Source: Phycisphaerales bacterium
Lineage (GTDB): Bacteria > Planctomycetota > Phycisphaerae > Phycisphaerales > SM1A02
Direction: 5' to 3'
Length of the DNA: 64,000 bases
NCBI GenBank assembly: GCA_022446795.1
Contig: JAKVBX010000001.1
Coordinates: 374,245 to 438,244, forward strand
Made by a program: the position numbers and the translations under genes. Positions 48,059-56,264 of the stretch are shown here, in pieces; within the stretch, counting starts at the first letter, position 1; every line of letters begins with the position of its first letter. The notes beneath the pieces were generated by a model. That model had not been told where the DNA came from and made no database searches. It saw only the letters and a program-made list of their open reading frames with translations.

Positions 48059-50086
48059 TCAGAGTTCCTGGGGCCGTGGGCCGCCTCGGCCACGCTGGCC
48101 GCCGCCGCCATTGCCTCCACGGCCGCCGCCGAATCGCTCCCTCATGGACTCTCGGACAGCCTCCCGCTCCTCGTCGTTGAGCTCACCGTCGCCGTCCTTG
48201 TCGAACTGGCTGATGAAGTTCTCACGGCTGAATCCACCCTCGCCCCACTGGCCTCCCTGGCCACGACCGCGACGGCCTGCGACGGACTCGTACTGGTCCG
48301 GCGACAGCATCCCCTTCAGCGTCAGGAGGTAACGTTCGTCGATCTCGTTTCGATTCTCGAATGACTTGCGGACCGGATCGAACTCGTCACGATCACGATC
48401 ACGGCCCCAGCCGGATCGGCCCTCGCGGAACCGTTCCATCCGCTCCTCGGACTGCCGCAGTTCCTGGGCCATCTCTTCGCTTCGAAGCACGATCAGGATG
48501 TCCTCATTGGCATTGGCAATCTCGTCGCCATGACTCTGCATCAGTTCGGCGATCGCACCCAGCAGTTCCGGGTCCAGGTCCTCGATCTCCATGGCCGCCA
48601 GGATGGCTCGCTCGCCACGGGTGGGCCGGAAGATCCGCGAGTAGCCCTGGCGGAGTGCCGCGATCCGGAAGGGGGAACCGGTGCCATTGGGGAGCACCAC
48701 GCTGATGGCATCGATGTACTGATCATTGACGCCCCGGGTGGTCTCCTGGATCGCCAGGCGTGCCCGAAGTGATGACAGGGCCTGGTCGTAGTCCTGGTTG
48801 CGAAGATGCTCCATCAGGTCGAGGCCCGTACCGTAGTCGTATGCCTCTCGCTGGCGGAGGGCCTCATCGAGATCCAGTTCGTAGTTCTGAAGCAGCATCG
48901 CGAGTTCCTCGGAGTAGGGTCCTTCGGAAAGGCCTTCCTGCTCGAGCACATTCAGCACGTCGGTCGACTCGCCAGACAGGCGGCCGCGTGGCAGCATGCG
49001 ATCACGCCGGAGCGATCGCTCCAAGGCATCCCATCGCGGGGCCTGCTCCTCGAGCAAAAGCGCTTGTACCCCACTGGCCGTGGAGATTCGCAGTTGCCTC
49101 TTTCCGTCGGCAAATTCGCGGATAAGCGCGACCCGAGCGTCGAGTAGTTCCTGCATCTGTACGCTGGCCGTCCGCCGACGACGGATGTCCGTCATCTGCT
49201 CACCCATTTCGGTGAACCGCATCCGGTACTCTTCGCGCATGGCCTCCGCCTGGGCGCGACGTTCTTCCTCTGTCATCGTTGGTGGAGGCGGCACCTGGCC
49301 ATCCTCCATGGGCTGGTCTGCACCCTGGTCACGACCGCCCTGCTGGGCCTGGTCGTCGCCACGGCCTTCCCGACCACGATTCCGCCGGCCGCGATCTTCG
49401 CCGCCGGACATCTGCTCGCGTGCCTCCCGCATCTCGTCACGCATCTCGCGCATCGAATCGCGGACCGCATCCATGCTGGCCTGGATATCCGGATCCGGCT
49501 CGTAGTTCTCGTTGAGTTCCTCGGTGCCCGCCTGGATCGTCTCCAGCAGTTCACGGAAGTTGGAGTCGTAGTCCTGGAACAACTGGGCAACGATTATCCG
49601 CTGCGTGTCATCCAACTGGAGTTCCTCGACAACCATCGGGACATCCCGAGTCAGGAAGTCCGGTGAGAAGAGGCCATCAGGCGTACCCATGAGACCCAGC
49701 CCACGAGTTCCACCGCCACGGCCTTCGCCACCACGGCCTTCGCCGTCACGGCCGCGGTTCCGATCACCACGGTCACGCCCCCAGTCACCCCAGCCGCCCC
49801 AGCCGCCACGGCCGCCACGGCCACGTTCACCGCGTTCGCCGCGTTCGCCGCGTTCGCCACGTGCGCCGCGTTCGCCGCGTTCGCCGCGTTCGCCACGTTC
49901 GCCACGGGCATCCTGCCCCCGCTGATCCTGCTGGGGCTGAGCCTGGCCGCGATCTCCGGAGGGTCGATCCTGGGCCACTGCCACGGAACTGGCCAGTCCC
50001 ACGACCGCGGCTGCCGCCGCCGTCACGAGCGACAATCGCCCGATGGAAGTCCAGGTCCCACAACGCCTGCACGCGGTCCGCTTCAT
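48059..50086 (-). CDS. Large exported EF-hand protein with RGE-repeat tract
   Basis: 675 residues from the ATG at 50086 (the GTG just before it is the alternative; GGAGGAG upstream). A signal peptide (about 1-38) is followed by an Arg-Gly-Glu tract of nine triplets and a Gly/Arg/Trp/Asp-rich stretch to about 130. The long helical body then has segments like R-D-S-M-R-E-M-R-D-E-M-R-E-A-R, with similarity in style to Spy/CpxP-type periplasmic proteins (L-Q-L-D-D-T-Q-R). One EF-hand, F-D-K-D-G-D-G-E-L-N-D-E-E-R, sits near residue 630 before a Gly/Arg tail. No enzyme motif was seen. It is divergent from the ECF sigma operon whose last gene also encodes EF-hands, so it is a candidate target of that regulator. 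Confidence 0.82.
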   Translation of the reverse strand: MKRTACRRCGTWTSIGRLSLVTAAAAAVVGLASSVAVAQDRPSGDRGQAQPQQDQRGQDARGERGERGERGERGARGERGERGERGERGRGGRGGWGGWGDWGRDRGDRNRGRDGEGRGGEGRGGGTRGLGLMGTPDGLFSPDFLTRDVPMVVEELQLDDTQRIIVAQLFQDYDSNFRELLETIQAGTEELNENYEPDPDIQASMDAVRDSMREMRDEMREAREQMSGGEDRGRRNRGREGRGDDQAQQGGRDQGADQPMEDGQVPPPPTMTEEERRAQAEAMREEYRMRFTEMGEQMTDIRRRRTASVQMQELLDARVALIREFADGKRQLRISTASGVQALLLEEQAPRWDALERSLRRDRMLPRGRLSGESTDVLNVLEQEGLSEGPYSEELAMLLQNYELDLDEALRQREAYDYGTGLDLMEHLRNQDYDQALSSLRARLAIQETTRGVNDQYIDAISVVLPNGTGSPFRIAALRQGYSRIFRPTRGERAILAAMEIEDLDPELLGAIAELMQSHGDEIANANEDILIVLRSEEMAQELRQSEERMERFREGRSGWGRDRDRDEFDPVRKSFENRNEIDERYLLTLKGMLSPDQYESVAGRRGRGQGGQWGEGGFSRENFISQFDKDGDGELNDEEREAVRESMRERFGGGRGGNGGGGQRGRGGPRPQEL
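49823..49906. repeat. 9-bp coding repeat array (RGE tract)
   Basis: About nine near-identical 9-base units (CGCGTTCGC with single changes) encode consecutive Arg-Gly-Glu triplets, one of them Arg-Gly-Ala. Such an array can change copy number by slippage in steps of three residues without shifting the frame. Confidence 0.9.
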
Positions 50087-50215
50087 CACAACAGTCTCCT
50101 CCGGTCCAAATCTAGGCTTCGGTAACCCATGCCTACAACGGCACCTTGGGCACCCTCGATACTGTACGGCATCGATTAGCCGCCCATCCCCTACGATGGG
50201 GCGAACGCGACCAAT

Positions 50216-50232
50216 AAGGGGCCTGACCGCTG
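50216..50232 (+). promoter_or_regulatory. Ribosome-binding site pointing to a CTG start
   Basis: TAAGGGG ends at 50221, and eight bases later comes CTG (50230-50232). No ATG, GTG or TTG lies in frame between the in-frame TGA at 50224 and the ATG at 50287, yet the intervening 19 codons encode sigma region 2.1. The spacing is ideal for initiation at the CTG. Confidence 0.55.
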
Positions 50233-50811
50233 GATATCGACCTGGAAGCCTGTTTTTGCGGTGATGAAGGGGCCTGGGAGGCCTTCATGGCCAATACGAC
50301 CGGGCTGGTCGTAGCCGCTGTCCGCCGGACGATAGGTGGCGGGCACCGCCCCGCTGACCTGGAACTGGAGGACATCGTCCAGGCGGTCTATCTCAAGCTC
50401 CTTCGGAATGACTTCCGGCTCCTGAGGTCGTTCAACCCGGATCGAGCCTCGATGTCGACCTGGCTGACGCTGGTGTCCCGCAGTACGGCCATCGATGCCC
50501 TGCGTCGCCAGCGACCGCTCCATGCCCAGGTCGATGAGGCGACCCCTGACAAGCCCCCCGCCGAGAGCCCCGCGGAGGCAGTCAGCCTCCCGCTCCACAT
50601 CCTCACGGCCCGGCAGCGGCTGGTCCTGACCCTGCTCTTCGATGACGACCGCTCGGTCCCGGATGCCGCAAAAATCCTGGGGGTCAATGAGCAGACGGTC
50701 CGCAGCACCAAGCACAAGGCCCTGGACCGCCTGAGATCGTATTTTCGGACCCTGGAAGAGGGTGGTGAAGCTCATGGGGATGATCCCGAGCCCGCGACCG
50801 TAGAGACCTGA
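50230..50811 (+). CDS. ECF sigma factor, apparent CTG start
   Basis: 193 residues if translation begins at CTG 50230, 174 if at ATG 50287. The extra residues D-L-E-A-C-F-C-G-D-E-G-A-W-E-A-F are exactly the first helix of sigma region 2, so the shorter form would lack it. Region 2 continues E-D-I-V-Q-A-V-Y-L-K-L-L, then W-L-T-L-V-S-R-S-T-A-I-D-A-L-R-R. Region 4 is L-T-A-R-Q-R-L-V-L-T-L-L-F-D-D with the helix-turn-helix V-P-D-A-A-K-I-L-G-V-N-E-Q-T-V-R-S-T-K. An anti-sigma gene follows after 14 bp. Upstream, a short hairpin CCCATC/GATGGG at about 50184-50200 may affect initiation. It probably controls its own operon and the divergent EF-hand gene. Confidence 0.85.
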   Translation: MDIDLEACFCGDEGAWEAFMANTTGLVVAAVRRTIGGGHRPADLELEDIVQAVYLKLLRNDFRLLRSFNPDRASMSTWLTLVSRSTAIDALRRQRPLHAQVDEATPDKPPAESPAEAVSLPLHILTARQRLVLTLLFDDDRSVPDAAKILGVNEQTVRSTKHKALDRLRSYFRTLEEGGEAHGDDPEPATVET

Positions 50812-50825
50812 GTGGGAGTGAATGG

Positions 50826-51350
50826 ATGGCTACGAACGATGACACCCTGAAAGCCCTCTGGCTGGCTCGAAACCGAGATGCCTCGTCCCCGGTTCTGGAC
50901 GAGCAGGCGGTGGCCGCCTGGCTGGATGGCACCCTGCCCGAGGCGGAAGCCGAGCGGGTCGAAGCGGCCCTTGCAGACTCACGCTCGGCCCGTGAACTCA
51001 TCGCCGACCTGCGACTCCGTGGTCTGCCATCGGCCGAAACCGTCCCGGCGGATCTCCACGATCGACTCGTAGCCACCGTGCTGGATCGGGTCCGCACCCG
51101 ACCGGCTCGCCCGAGTGTCCTGGCCCGTATCGGGATGCAGACGGCCGCCGCCGCGGCCGCCATCGCCATCGCCGCGCTCGGCTTCATCTTTGGACGCGTG
51201 GCTGCACCGGCCACGAATGAGGCGGCCACCGACTTCGTTGCGGTCGTCACGTTCGATGTCCTGGCTGATGACGACAACATGGAGTCGGTCCTCCTGTCGA
51301 CCGGCCTGGTCACGCCGTCCGATCTGGCGGCGGAAGGAGATCAACCATGA
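50826..51350 (+). CDS. Membrane anti-sigma factor
   Basis: 174 residues. The cytoplasmic N-terminal half has the zinc-less anti-sigma layout: A-A-W-L-D-G-T-L-P-E-A-E-A-E-R-V-E-A-A-L-A-D. One transmembrane helix lies near residues 102-122 (A-A-A-A-A-A-I-A-I-A-A-L-G-F-I-F-G), and about 50 residues follow outside. No H-x3-C-x2-C motif was found, so it is not a ZAS-type protein. The position right after the sigma gene and the overlap (ATGA) with the sensor-like gene support a role in holding the sigma factor at the membrane. How the signal reaches it is unknown. Confidence 0.78.
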   Translation: MATNDDTLKALWLARNRDASSPVLDEQAVAAWLDGTLPEAEAERVEAALADSRSARELIADLRLRGLPSAETVPADLHDRLVATVLDRVRTRPARPSVLARIGMQTAAAAAAIAIAALGFIFGRVAAPATNEAATDFVAVVTFDVLADDDNMESVLLSTGLVTPSDLAAEGDQP

Positions 51351-52123
51351 ATCGATCACTCCTCGTGTTCCTGCTGGGACTCTCCGTCCTCTTCAACGTG
51401 TTCTTCATCGTGGGCGCCATGACGTGGCGGGTCAGCGAGGAAGACAACAACTCCCAGGAGATCGCCACCGTCGTCGATGTCCTGGGCCTGGATGCCCGCC
51501 AGGCGGATGCCTTCCGTGCCATGCGGGCGCAGTACCAGACCGAGGCCATGGTGATCGGTGAACAACTCCGCCGAGTGCGAACCATGCTCGCGGAAGAACT
51601 GGCCAGTGAAAGTCCTGACATCTACGAACTGCGACGGCTGACGGAACTGGAGACCGGACTGCAGTCCGAACGCCGCGAGATCGGCACGGATCAGTTCGCC
51701 CACCTGATCGACCTGCTGAGCCCGGAACAACGACGAACGCTGGGACATCGCATGATGGGTCCCCATGGCCGACGTGGCCGTCACGTCCCGCCACACGAAA
51801 TGGAACGGCGTGCACTGGAGAAGTTCGACGTCAATGGCGACGGACTGCTGGATGAGCAGGAACGGGCGGCCGCACGGGAGTTCGCCCGCGATCAACACGA
51901 GCAGCGACGACAGCGGCGCCGGGAAGCGGAGCGACAATTCGACGCTGACGGTGACGGCAAGCTGTCACCAGAGGAGCAGGAGGCCTTTCGCCAGCACCTG
52001 CTGGAGCAGCGTGAGGATCGTGACGGGCCCGGCCGACGCCGACCCGGGGACCGACCGCCCCCGGACCATCGACACCGTGATGGACGGCCCCATGGCGATC
52101 ATCATCCACCCGGATCTCCCTGA
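51347..52123 (+). CDS. Membrane-anchored EF-hand sensor-like protein with His-rich tail
   Basis: 258 residues. An N-terminal anchor (5-25) is followed by a helical Spy/CnrX-like domain (about 40-130: L-G-L-D-A-R-Q-A-D-A-F-R-A-M-R, then L-S-P-E-Q-R-R-T-L-G-H-R-M-M). Two canonical EF-hand loops come next (161-172 D-V-N-G-D-G-L-L-D-E-Q-E; 199-210 D-A-D-G-D-G-K-L-S-P-E-E). The tail is rich in His, Asp, Arg and Pro (D-H-R-H-R-D-G-R-P-H-G-D-H-H). The order sigma, anti-sigma, periplasmic metal-binding protein matches cnrYXH-type metal systems, but here with EF-hands, so calcium or another divalent metal may be the signal. That is inference. Start overlaps the anti-sigma stop (ATGA). Confidence 0.82.
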   Translation: MNRSLLVFLLGLSVLFNVFFIVGAMTWRVSEEDNNSQEIATVVDVLGLDARQADAFRAMRAQYQTEAMVIGEQLRRVRTMLAEELASESPDIYELRRLTELETGLQSERREIGTDQFAHLIDLLSPEQRRTLGHRMMGPHGRRGRHVPPHEMERRALEKFDVNGDGLLDEQERAAAREFARDQHEQRRQRRREAERQFDADGDGKLSPEEQEAFRQHLLEQREDRDGPGRRRPGDRPPPDHRHRDGRPHGDHHPPGSP

Positions 52124-52219
52124 CGGCGCTTGAACGCCATGCCGCCTCGGGCGACGGGGTTGGCCGCGGTCGAATAGACTCCTTCCTCGGCGGGCAGAAT
52201 TCGCCAGAAGGAAGTCTCC

Positions 52220-52603
52220 ATGGGCTGGGTTTACCTGGGCATCGCAATCATCTTTGAAGTCGCAGCGGCACTCAGCCTGAAGTACTCAGAGAGCCTGACC
52301 AAGCTGACGCCCACCATCCTGATGTTCATCCTGTACCCGTTGTGCTTTCTGGCCATGATCAAGGCACTCCAGTACCTGCCACTTGGACTGATGTACGCCG
52401 TCTGGGGCGGCCTGGGCACGGCCCTGATCGCCCTGCTCAGCTGGTACCTGTTCAAGGAGCCGATGCAGGGCATCAAGGTCGCGGGTATTGCCCTGATCGT
52501 CGTAGGCGTCGTCCTGGCCAACCTCGCCAAGATCGACCCCAGCGCCACGTCCACGGACACCCAGGACGAGGCCACCCTCCAGCCTGAACCCAGCCAGGGC
52601 TGA
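52220..52603 (+). CDS. Small multidrug resistance (SMR/EmrE) family transporter
   Basis: 127 residues, with AAGGAAG before the ATG. Four transmembrane helices, of which the first carries the essential membrane glutamate (I-I-F-E-V-A-A-A, Glu13). L-G-L-M-Y-A-V-W-G-G-L-G-T-A and L-F-K-E-P-M-Q-G-I-K are the family's signature loops. Members are dual-topology dimers that export cationic drugs or guanidinium in exchange for protons. The 22-residue acidic tail is extra. It is 96 bp after the EF-hand sensor gene and probably a separate unit. Confidence 0.9.
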   Translation: MGWVYLGIAIIFEVAAALSLKYSESLTKLTPTILMFILYPLCFLAMIKALQYLPLGLMYAVWGGLGTALIALLSWYLFKEPMQGIKVAGIALIVVGVVLANLAKIDPSATSTDTQDEATLQPEPSQG

Positions 52604-52610
52604 GCCCGAT

Positions 52611-52656
52611 CCGGGCCCGAGAGGCCCGGGAAGGCCCCCCAGGGGCCTTCTGTCCT
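52611..52656 (+). terminator. Tandem GC-rich hairpins after the SMR gene
   Basis: CCGGGCC (52611-52617) pairs with GGCCCGG (52623-52629), and GAAGGCCCC (52630-52638) pairs perfectly with GGGGCCTTC (52642-52650). The tail TGTCCT is only weakly T-rich. Probably the end of the SMR transcript. The remainder up to 52883 holds a GGAGG before the next gene and nothing else I can identify. Confidence 0.5.
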
Positions 52657-52883
52657 GCCCGTGCTGATCATTCGCCCTCGGGTCCGGAAGTCTGGCGGCA
52701 TTGAGCGAACCCGACTCCGGGGATCGTGCGTATTCTTCGATAGAGGTCCTAGAACACGCTGCTGCAGAACGGCTTGCACCAGCACAACCATCGTGCCCCG
52801 GAGAAGATCGGTCCCGGCGTTACCAGTGTCGGTACGCCCTGGCGGCCCCGCTTCCCCGGGTCATGATCCCACGGAGGTTCACC

Positions 52884-53276
52884 ATGCCCGAGCCCAAGCG
52901 TTCCACAAGCGAGGTCCGGGGACGAGAGCAGCGAGAAGCCTTTCAACTGGATGGCTTCACGGATGCCCAGTGGGAAATGGTGTCGGTGTTCTGGATTGAT
53001 GCCGAGTCCGACGGCGGGTCGGGCTGGCAGGATCCAGAGGACATGATGGAGTATGCCCGGCGACCCTTGCCGGTCATGCATACCGTCGGCCTGCTCGTCT
53101 ACGAGGATGCCGAACAGATTGCCATCACCGACACCAAGGGACCCGAGGAAATGGGATCGATCACGAAGATCCCCCGAATCTGGTTGAAGAAGTTCGACCG
53201 GCTCGGACCAATCGCCTCCAAGTTGGAGGAATCTCTCGGGGTCTCACCACCGCTTCCCGACATGCTGGCCGGTTGA
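52884..53276 (+). CDS. Small protein of unknown function
   Basis: 130 residues from ATG 52884, with GGAGG six bases upstream. No signal or membrane segment. The middle reads V-F-W-I-D-A-E-S-D-G-G-S-G-W-Q-D-P-E-D, then V-G-L-L-V-Y-E-D-A-E-Q-I-A-I-T-D-T, and the end has W-L-K-K-F-D-R-L. It resembles a group of small cytoplasmic proteins of the W-x-D-A-x-S-x-x-G-W style found in phage and bacterial accessory regions, but I cannot assign a function. It converges with the oxidase gene with four bases between stops. Confidence 0.72.
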   Translation: MPEPKRSTSEVRGREQREAFQLDGFTDAQWEMVSVFWIDAESDGGSGWQDPEDMMEYARRPLPVMHTVGLLVYEDAEQIAITDTKGPEEMGSITKIPRIWLKKFDRLGPIASKLEESLGVSPPLPDMLAG

Positions 53277-53280
53277 CCGG

Positions 53281-56208
53281 TCAACAGATGTCCTTCAGCG
53301 CCCCGTGTGCCCAGGCCACGGGGTGCGTGGCATCGCGCGCAAAGACATCATGGACCTGGTGACGACAACTCGTCCCAGGAGCGACCAGGATGTGATCGCC
53401 CGCCTGCTCCAGCGCCGACCCCAGTGACTGCCGGGCGATCCGAACGGACAGGTCGTGGTGATCACGCTTGTATCCGAAGGACCCGGCCATGCCGCAGCAG
53501 CCGCTGTCCAGCACCTGGCAGTTGATGGCACCACACCGCTCCAGGAACTCACCGAGTGCCTGGGTCTCGTGCTTCTGGTGACAATGCTGATGCGCCAAGA
53601 CGACGCGGGATTCCGGTTCGAATTCCGGCCGGCGTGGGTGCTGATCCCACCGGGTCACGATGAACCGCTCAAGCGTATCGGTCCGGGCCGCCACCATCTG
53701 GATGCGATCCGGGTCGCCGACGTTTCGCAGTTCGGTCCATTCCTGCTGCACCGCCGTCACGCAACTGGGCTCGATCCCGACGACGGCAACAGCACTGGTC
53801 TGCTCCACCAGGTCGGCCAAGGCCGCCGCCGAGGACTGGATCGTGACCCGGGCCTCTTCCAGCATGCCCATGCTGATCAGCGTCCGGCCGCAGCACCCCG
53901 TATCAGCCAGGGCGACGCGGTACCCGAAGGCCTCCAGTAATTCGACCGCCGAACGTCCGATTCCGGTTTCGCCATAGGCCGTGAAGCAGTCGCCCAGCAG
54001 GACCACGGTCGGCGCCGCGGGCGGCAGATCCCTGGACGGCCGACGACGGAACCAGTTGAACAACGACCGTTCGAAACGGGGCAGTCGCCTTTGTGACGAC
54101 AACCCGAGCGCCCGCTGGGCCAGCCAGCGAACCGGTGGAATCGAGAAGAGCCAGTTGGACACGGGGGCCAACCGGGAACCCAGCACCTGCAGTCGACGAG
54201 CGTGACCGAGTTGCCGTACCCGCCACGGGACACGACCCCGGGCTCGGAAGCGTTGCGCCTCGTACTCCGCCTTGAGCTTCGCCATGTCGACACTGCTCGG
54301 ACACTCGTAGCGACAGGCCTTGCAGCCCAGGCACAGGTCCAGGGTCTCCATCGTGTCCGGGTCATCCCACGCGGGACCGTCCCCACCGAACTGGCCCGTG
54401 ATGGCCAGCCGCAGCGCATTGCCACGACCTCGCGTCGCGTGTCGCTCATCCATGGTGGCGCGGTAGGACGGGCACATGGCGCCGCCCTGCATTCGTCGAC
54501 ACAGTCCATTTCCATTGCACTGTTCGACGGCCCCGGGAAAGTCACCATCCCACGAGAACCAGGTGTCGACATCAGGCACCGAAAGTGGTTCCCCACCGGG
54601 GGCCAGTCGAAGATCCTCCAGCATGCCGGGCTGTGCCGTCACCAGCCCCGGATTGAATCGGTCCGTGGGATCGAAGATCGCCTTGATCCGGCGGAAGGCC
54701 TCGACCAGTTGCGGACCGTAGAAGTCATGAACCATCTCCGCCCGGAGCCGTCCATCACCATGTTCACCGCTGACGGTGCCGCCATAGGACCGCACCAGGG
54801 TCGTCGCCTCAATCGCAATCTCGCGCATGGTGTCCTGGTCGGCCGGGGACCGCAGGTCCAGCCGCGGTCGCATGTGCAGCAGTCCGACACTGGCGTGGGC
54901 GTAATACGTCACATCCAGCCCATGCCCGGCCAGCAAGTCGGAGAACGCCGCCTGGAACTCACAGAGTCGATCCGCGGGCACCGCCAGGTCCTCGATGAAG
55001 GCCGTCGGCTGACGACCCGCGACAGACCCGGTGATCAGGCCGAGTCCGACCTTTCGCAGCGCCCACAGGGCGGATTGGTCCGACTCGGATGCAAAGGTGT
55101 TCAGCGACGCCGCCGGCACCGCCTGTCGCAGTTGACCGAACGCCCGTTCAATCGACGGCGGGTCCGCACCGAAGTAATCCACGTAGAGCACGGCACCGGG
55201 TCGATCGCCATCGACGGTCGGCAGTTTGTCGATGAACCGTCGGTAGTGGACGTGCTGCGCAGCGGCGCCAATGACGGTGTGATCAAGCAACTCGACCGCG
55301 GACGGCGAGGTCCCGAGGATGTCAACCAGCGAGGCCAGGGCCGAGTGCACATCAGGAAATCCAAGCACGGCCAGACCGGTACAGGGCGGGGCCTCGACCA
55401 GGCTGACGGTGGCTTCCGTGACGAACGCCAGGCTGCCCTCGGAACCACAGATCAAGCGAGCCAGGTTGACCGCGTCGAGCGTTCCGGGTGTGGAGGCTCG
55501 AACCTGGGCCAACAGGTCATCCAACTTGTAGCCACCGACGTTGCGACCGACACGCGGGAAGCCCGAGTCGATCTGATCCTCGTAGTCCCGCAGGACGCTG
55601 ACGACGTCCTCCACGAGGGCTGCGACAGCCGGATCCACGGACCCGGGTCCCAGTTGCAGGGCGCGACCGTCAGGCAGGACGACGTCGACCGACCGCACGT
55701 GCTCGTCCGTCATGCCGTAGACCAGTGAGTGCAGTCCGGCGGAGCAGTTGGCAATCATGCCGCCCAGCGTCGCATGGGTCGACGTCGAGACCTCCGGACC
55801 AAACGCGAGTCCATGAACCGCCACCTGTCGACGCAGGTCATCCAGCACCAGGCCCGGCTGAACGCGAGCCGTTCGACCAGCCACGTCCACGTCGATCAAC
55901 CGATTCATCATCGGCGAGCAGTCGATCACGAGCGCCCGGTTGACGGTCTGCCCGGACAACGAGGTGCCGCCGCCCCGGGGGAGCACCGGGATCCCGTGAT
56001 CGCGGCAGATCTCGATCGTCGCCTGGACGTCTTCCCGGTGGGCCGGGATGACGACCCCGAGGGGTTCGACCTGGTACACGCTGGCATCCGTGGCATACAG
56101 CAGGCGATCGTGCTGCCCACAACGGACCTCACCCTCGAGGCTCGCGCGCAGTTGCGTATGAACCGTCGAAGGAATGCCATCGTGACCGTCGATCACCGGC
56201 AGGTGCAT
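53281..56208 (-). CDS. FAD-linked oxidase/Fe-S fusion (YdiJ/D-2-hydroxyacid dehydrogenase type)
   Basis: 975 residues, near the length of YdiJ. The N-terminal half is a vanillyl-alcohol-oxidase-type FAD domain: V-L-P-R-G-G-G-T-S-L-S-G-Q-T-V for the FAD-binding loop, V-G-R-N-V-G-G-Y-K-L-D, and the G-E-H-G-D-G-R motif. The C-terminal half holds an iron-sulfur segment (C-L-G-C-K-A-C-R-Y-E-C-P and C-N-G-N-G-L-C) and two CCG domains (D-T-G-C-C-G, D-S-G-C-C-G) as in GlpC and GlcF. The likely reaction is oxidation of a D-2-hydroxyacid such as D-2-hydroxyglutarate or D-lactate, passing electrons on through the clusters. The substrate is not decided by sequence. Intact. Confidence 0.9.
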   Translation of the reverse strand: MHLPVIDGHDGIPSTVHTQLRASLEGEVRCGQHDRLLYATDASVYQVEPLGVVIPAHREDVQATIEICRDHGIPVLPRGGGTSLSGQTVNRALVIDCSPMMNRLIDVDVAGRTARVQPGLVLDDLRRQVAVHGLAFGPEVSTSTHATLGGMIANCSAGLHSLVYGMTDEHVRSVDVVLPDGRALQLGPGSVDPAVAALVEDVVSVLRDYEDQIDSGFPRVGRNVGGYKLDDLLAQVRASTPGTLDAVNLARLICGSEGSLAFVTEATVSLVEAPPCTGLAVLGFPDVHSALASLVDILGTSPSAVELLDHTVIGAAAQHVHYRRFIDKLPTVDGDRPGAVLYVDYFGADPPSIERAFGQLRQAVPAASLNTFASESDQSALWALRKVGLGLITGSVAGRQPTAFIEDLAVPADRLCEFQAAFSDLLAGHGLDVTYYAHASVGLLHMRPRLDLRSPADQDTMREIAIEATTLVRSYGGTVSGEHGDGRLRAEMVHDFYGPQLVEAFRRIKAIFDPTDRFNPGLVTAQPGMLEDLRLAPGGEPLSVPDVDTWFSWDGDFPGAVEQCNGNGLCRRMQGGAMCPSYRATMDERHATRGRGNALRLAITGQFGGDGPAWDDPDTMETLDLCLGCKACRYECPSSVDMAKLKAEYEAQRFRARGRVPWRVRQLGHARRLQVLGSRLAPVSNWLFSIPPVRWLAQRALGLSSQRRLPRFERSLFNWFRRRPSRDLPPAAPTVVLLGDCFTAYGETGIGRSAVELLEAFGYRVALADTGCCGRTLISMGMLEEARVTIQSSAAALADLVEQTSAVAVVGIEPSCVTAVQQEWTELRNVGDPDRIQMVAARTDTLERFIVTRWDQHPRRPEFEPESRVVLAHQHCHQKHETQALGEFLERCGAINCQVLDSGCCGMAGSFGYKRDHHDLSVRIARQSLGSALEQAGDHILVAPGTSCRHQVHDVFARDATHPVAWAHGALKDIC

Positions 56209-56264
56209 GTCATCACTGTATCAACGCTGGTGCCTGCCGGGCGATGATCCGAGCCCGCCCGCGC

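Noticed and set aside
49823..49906. Short regular repeats as a CRISPR array
   Set aside because: The units are 9 bases with no spacers and lie inside a reading frame, encoding Arg-Gly-Glu triplets.
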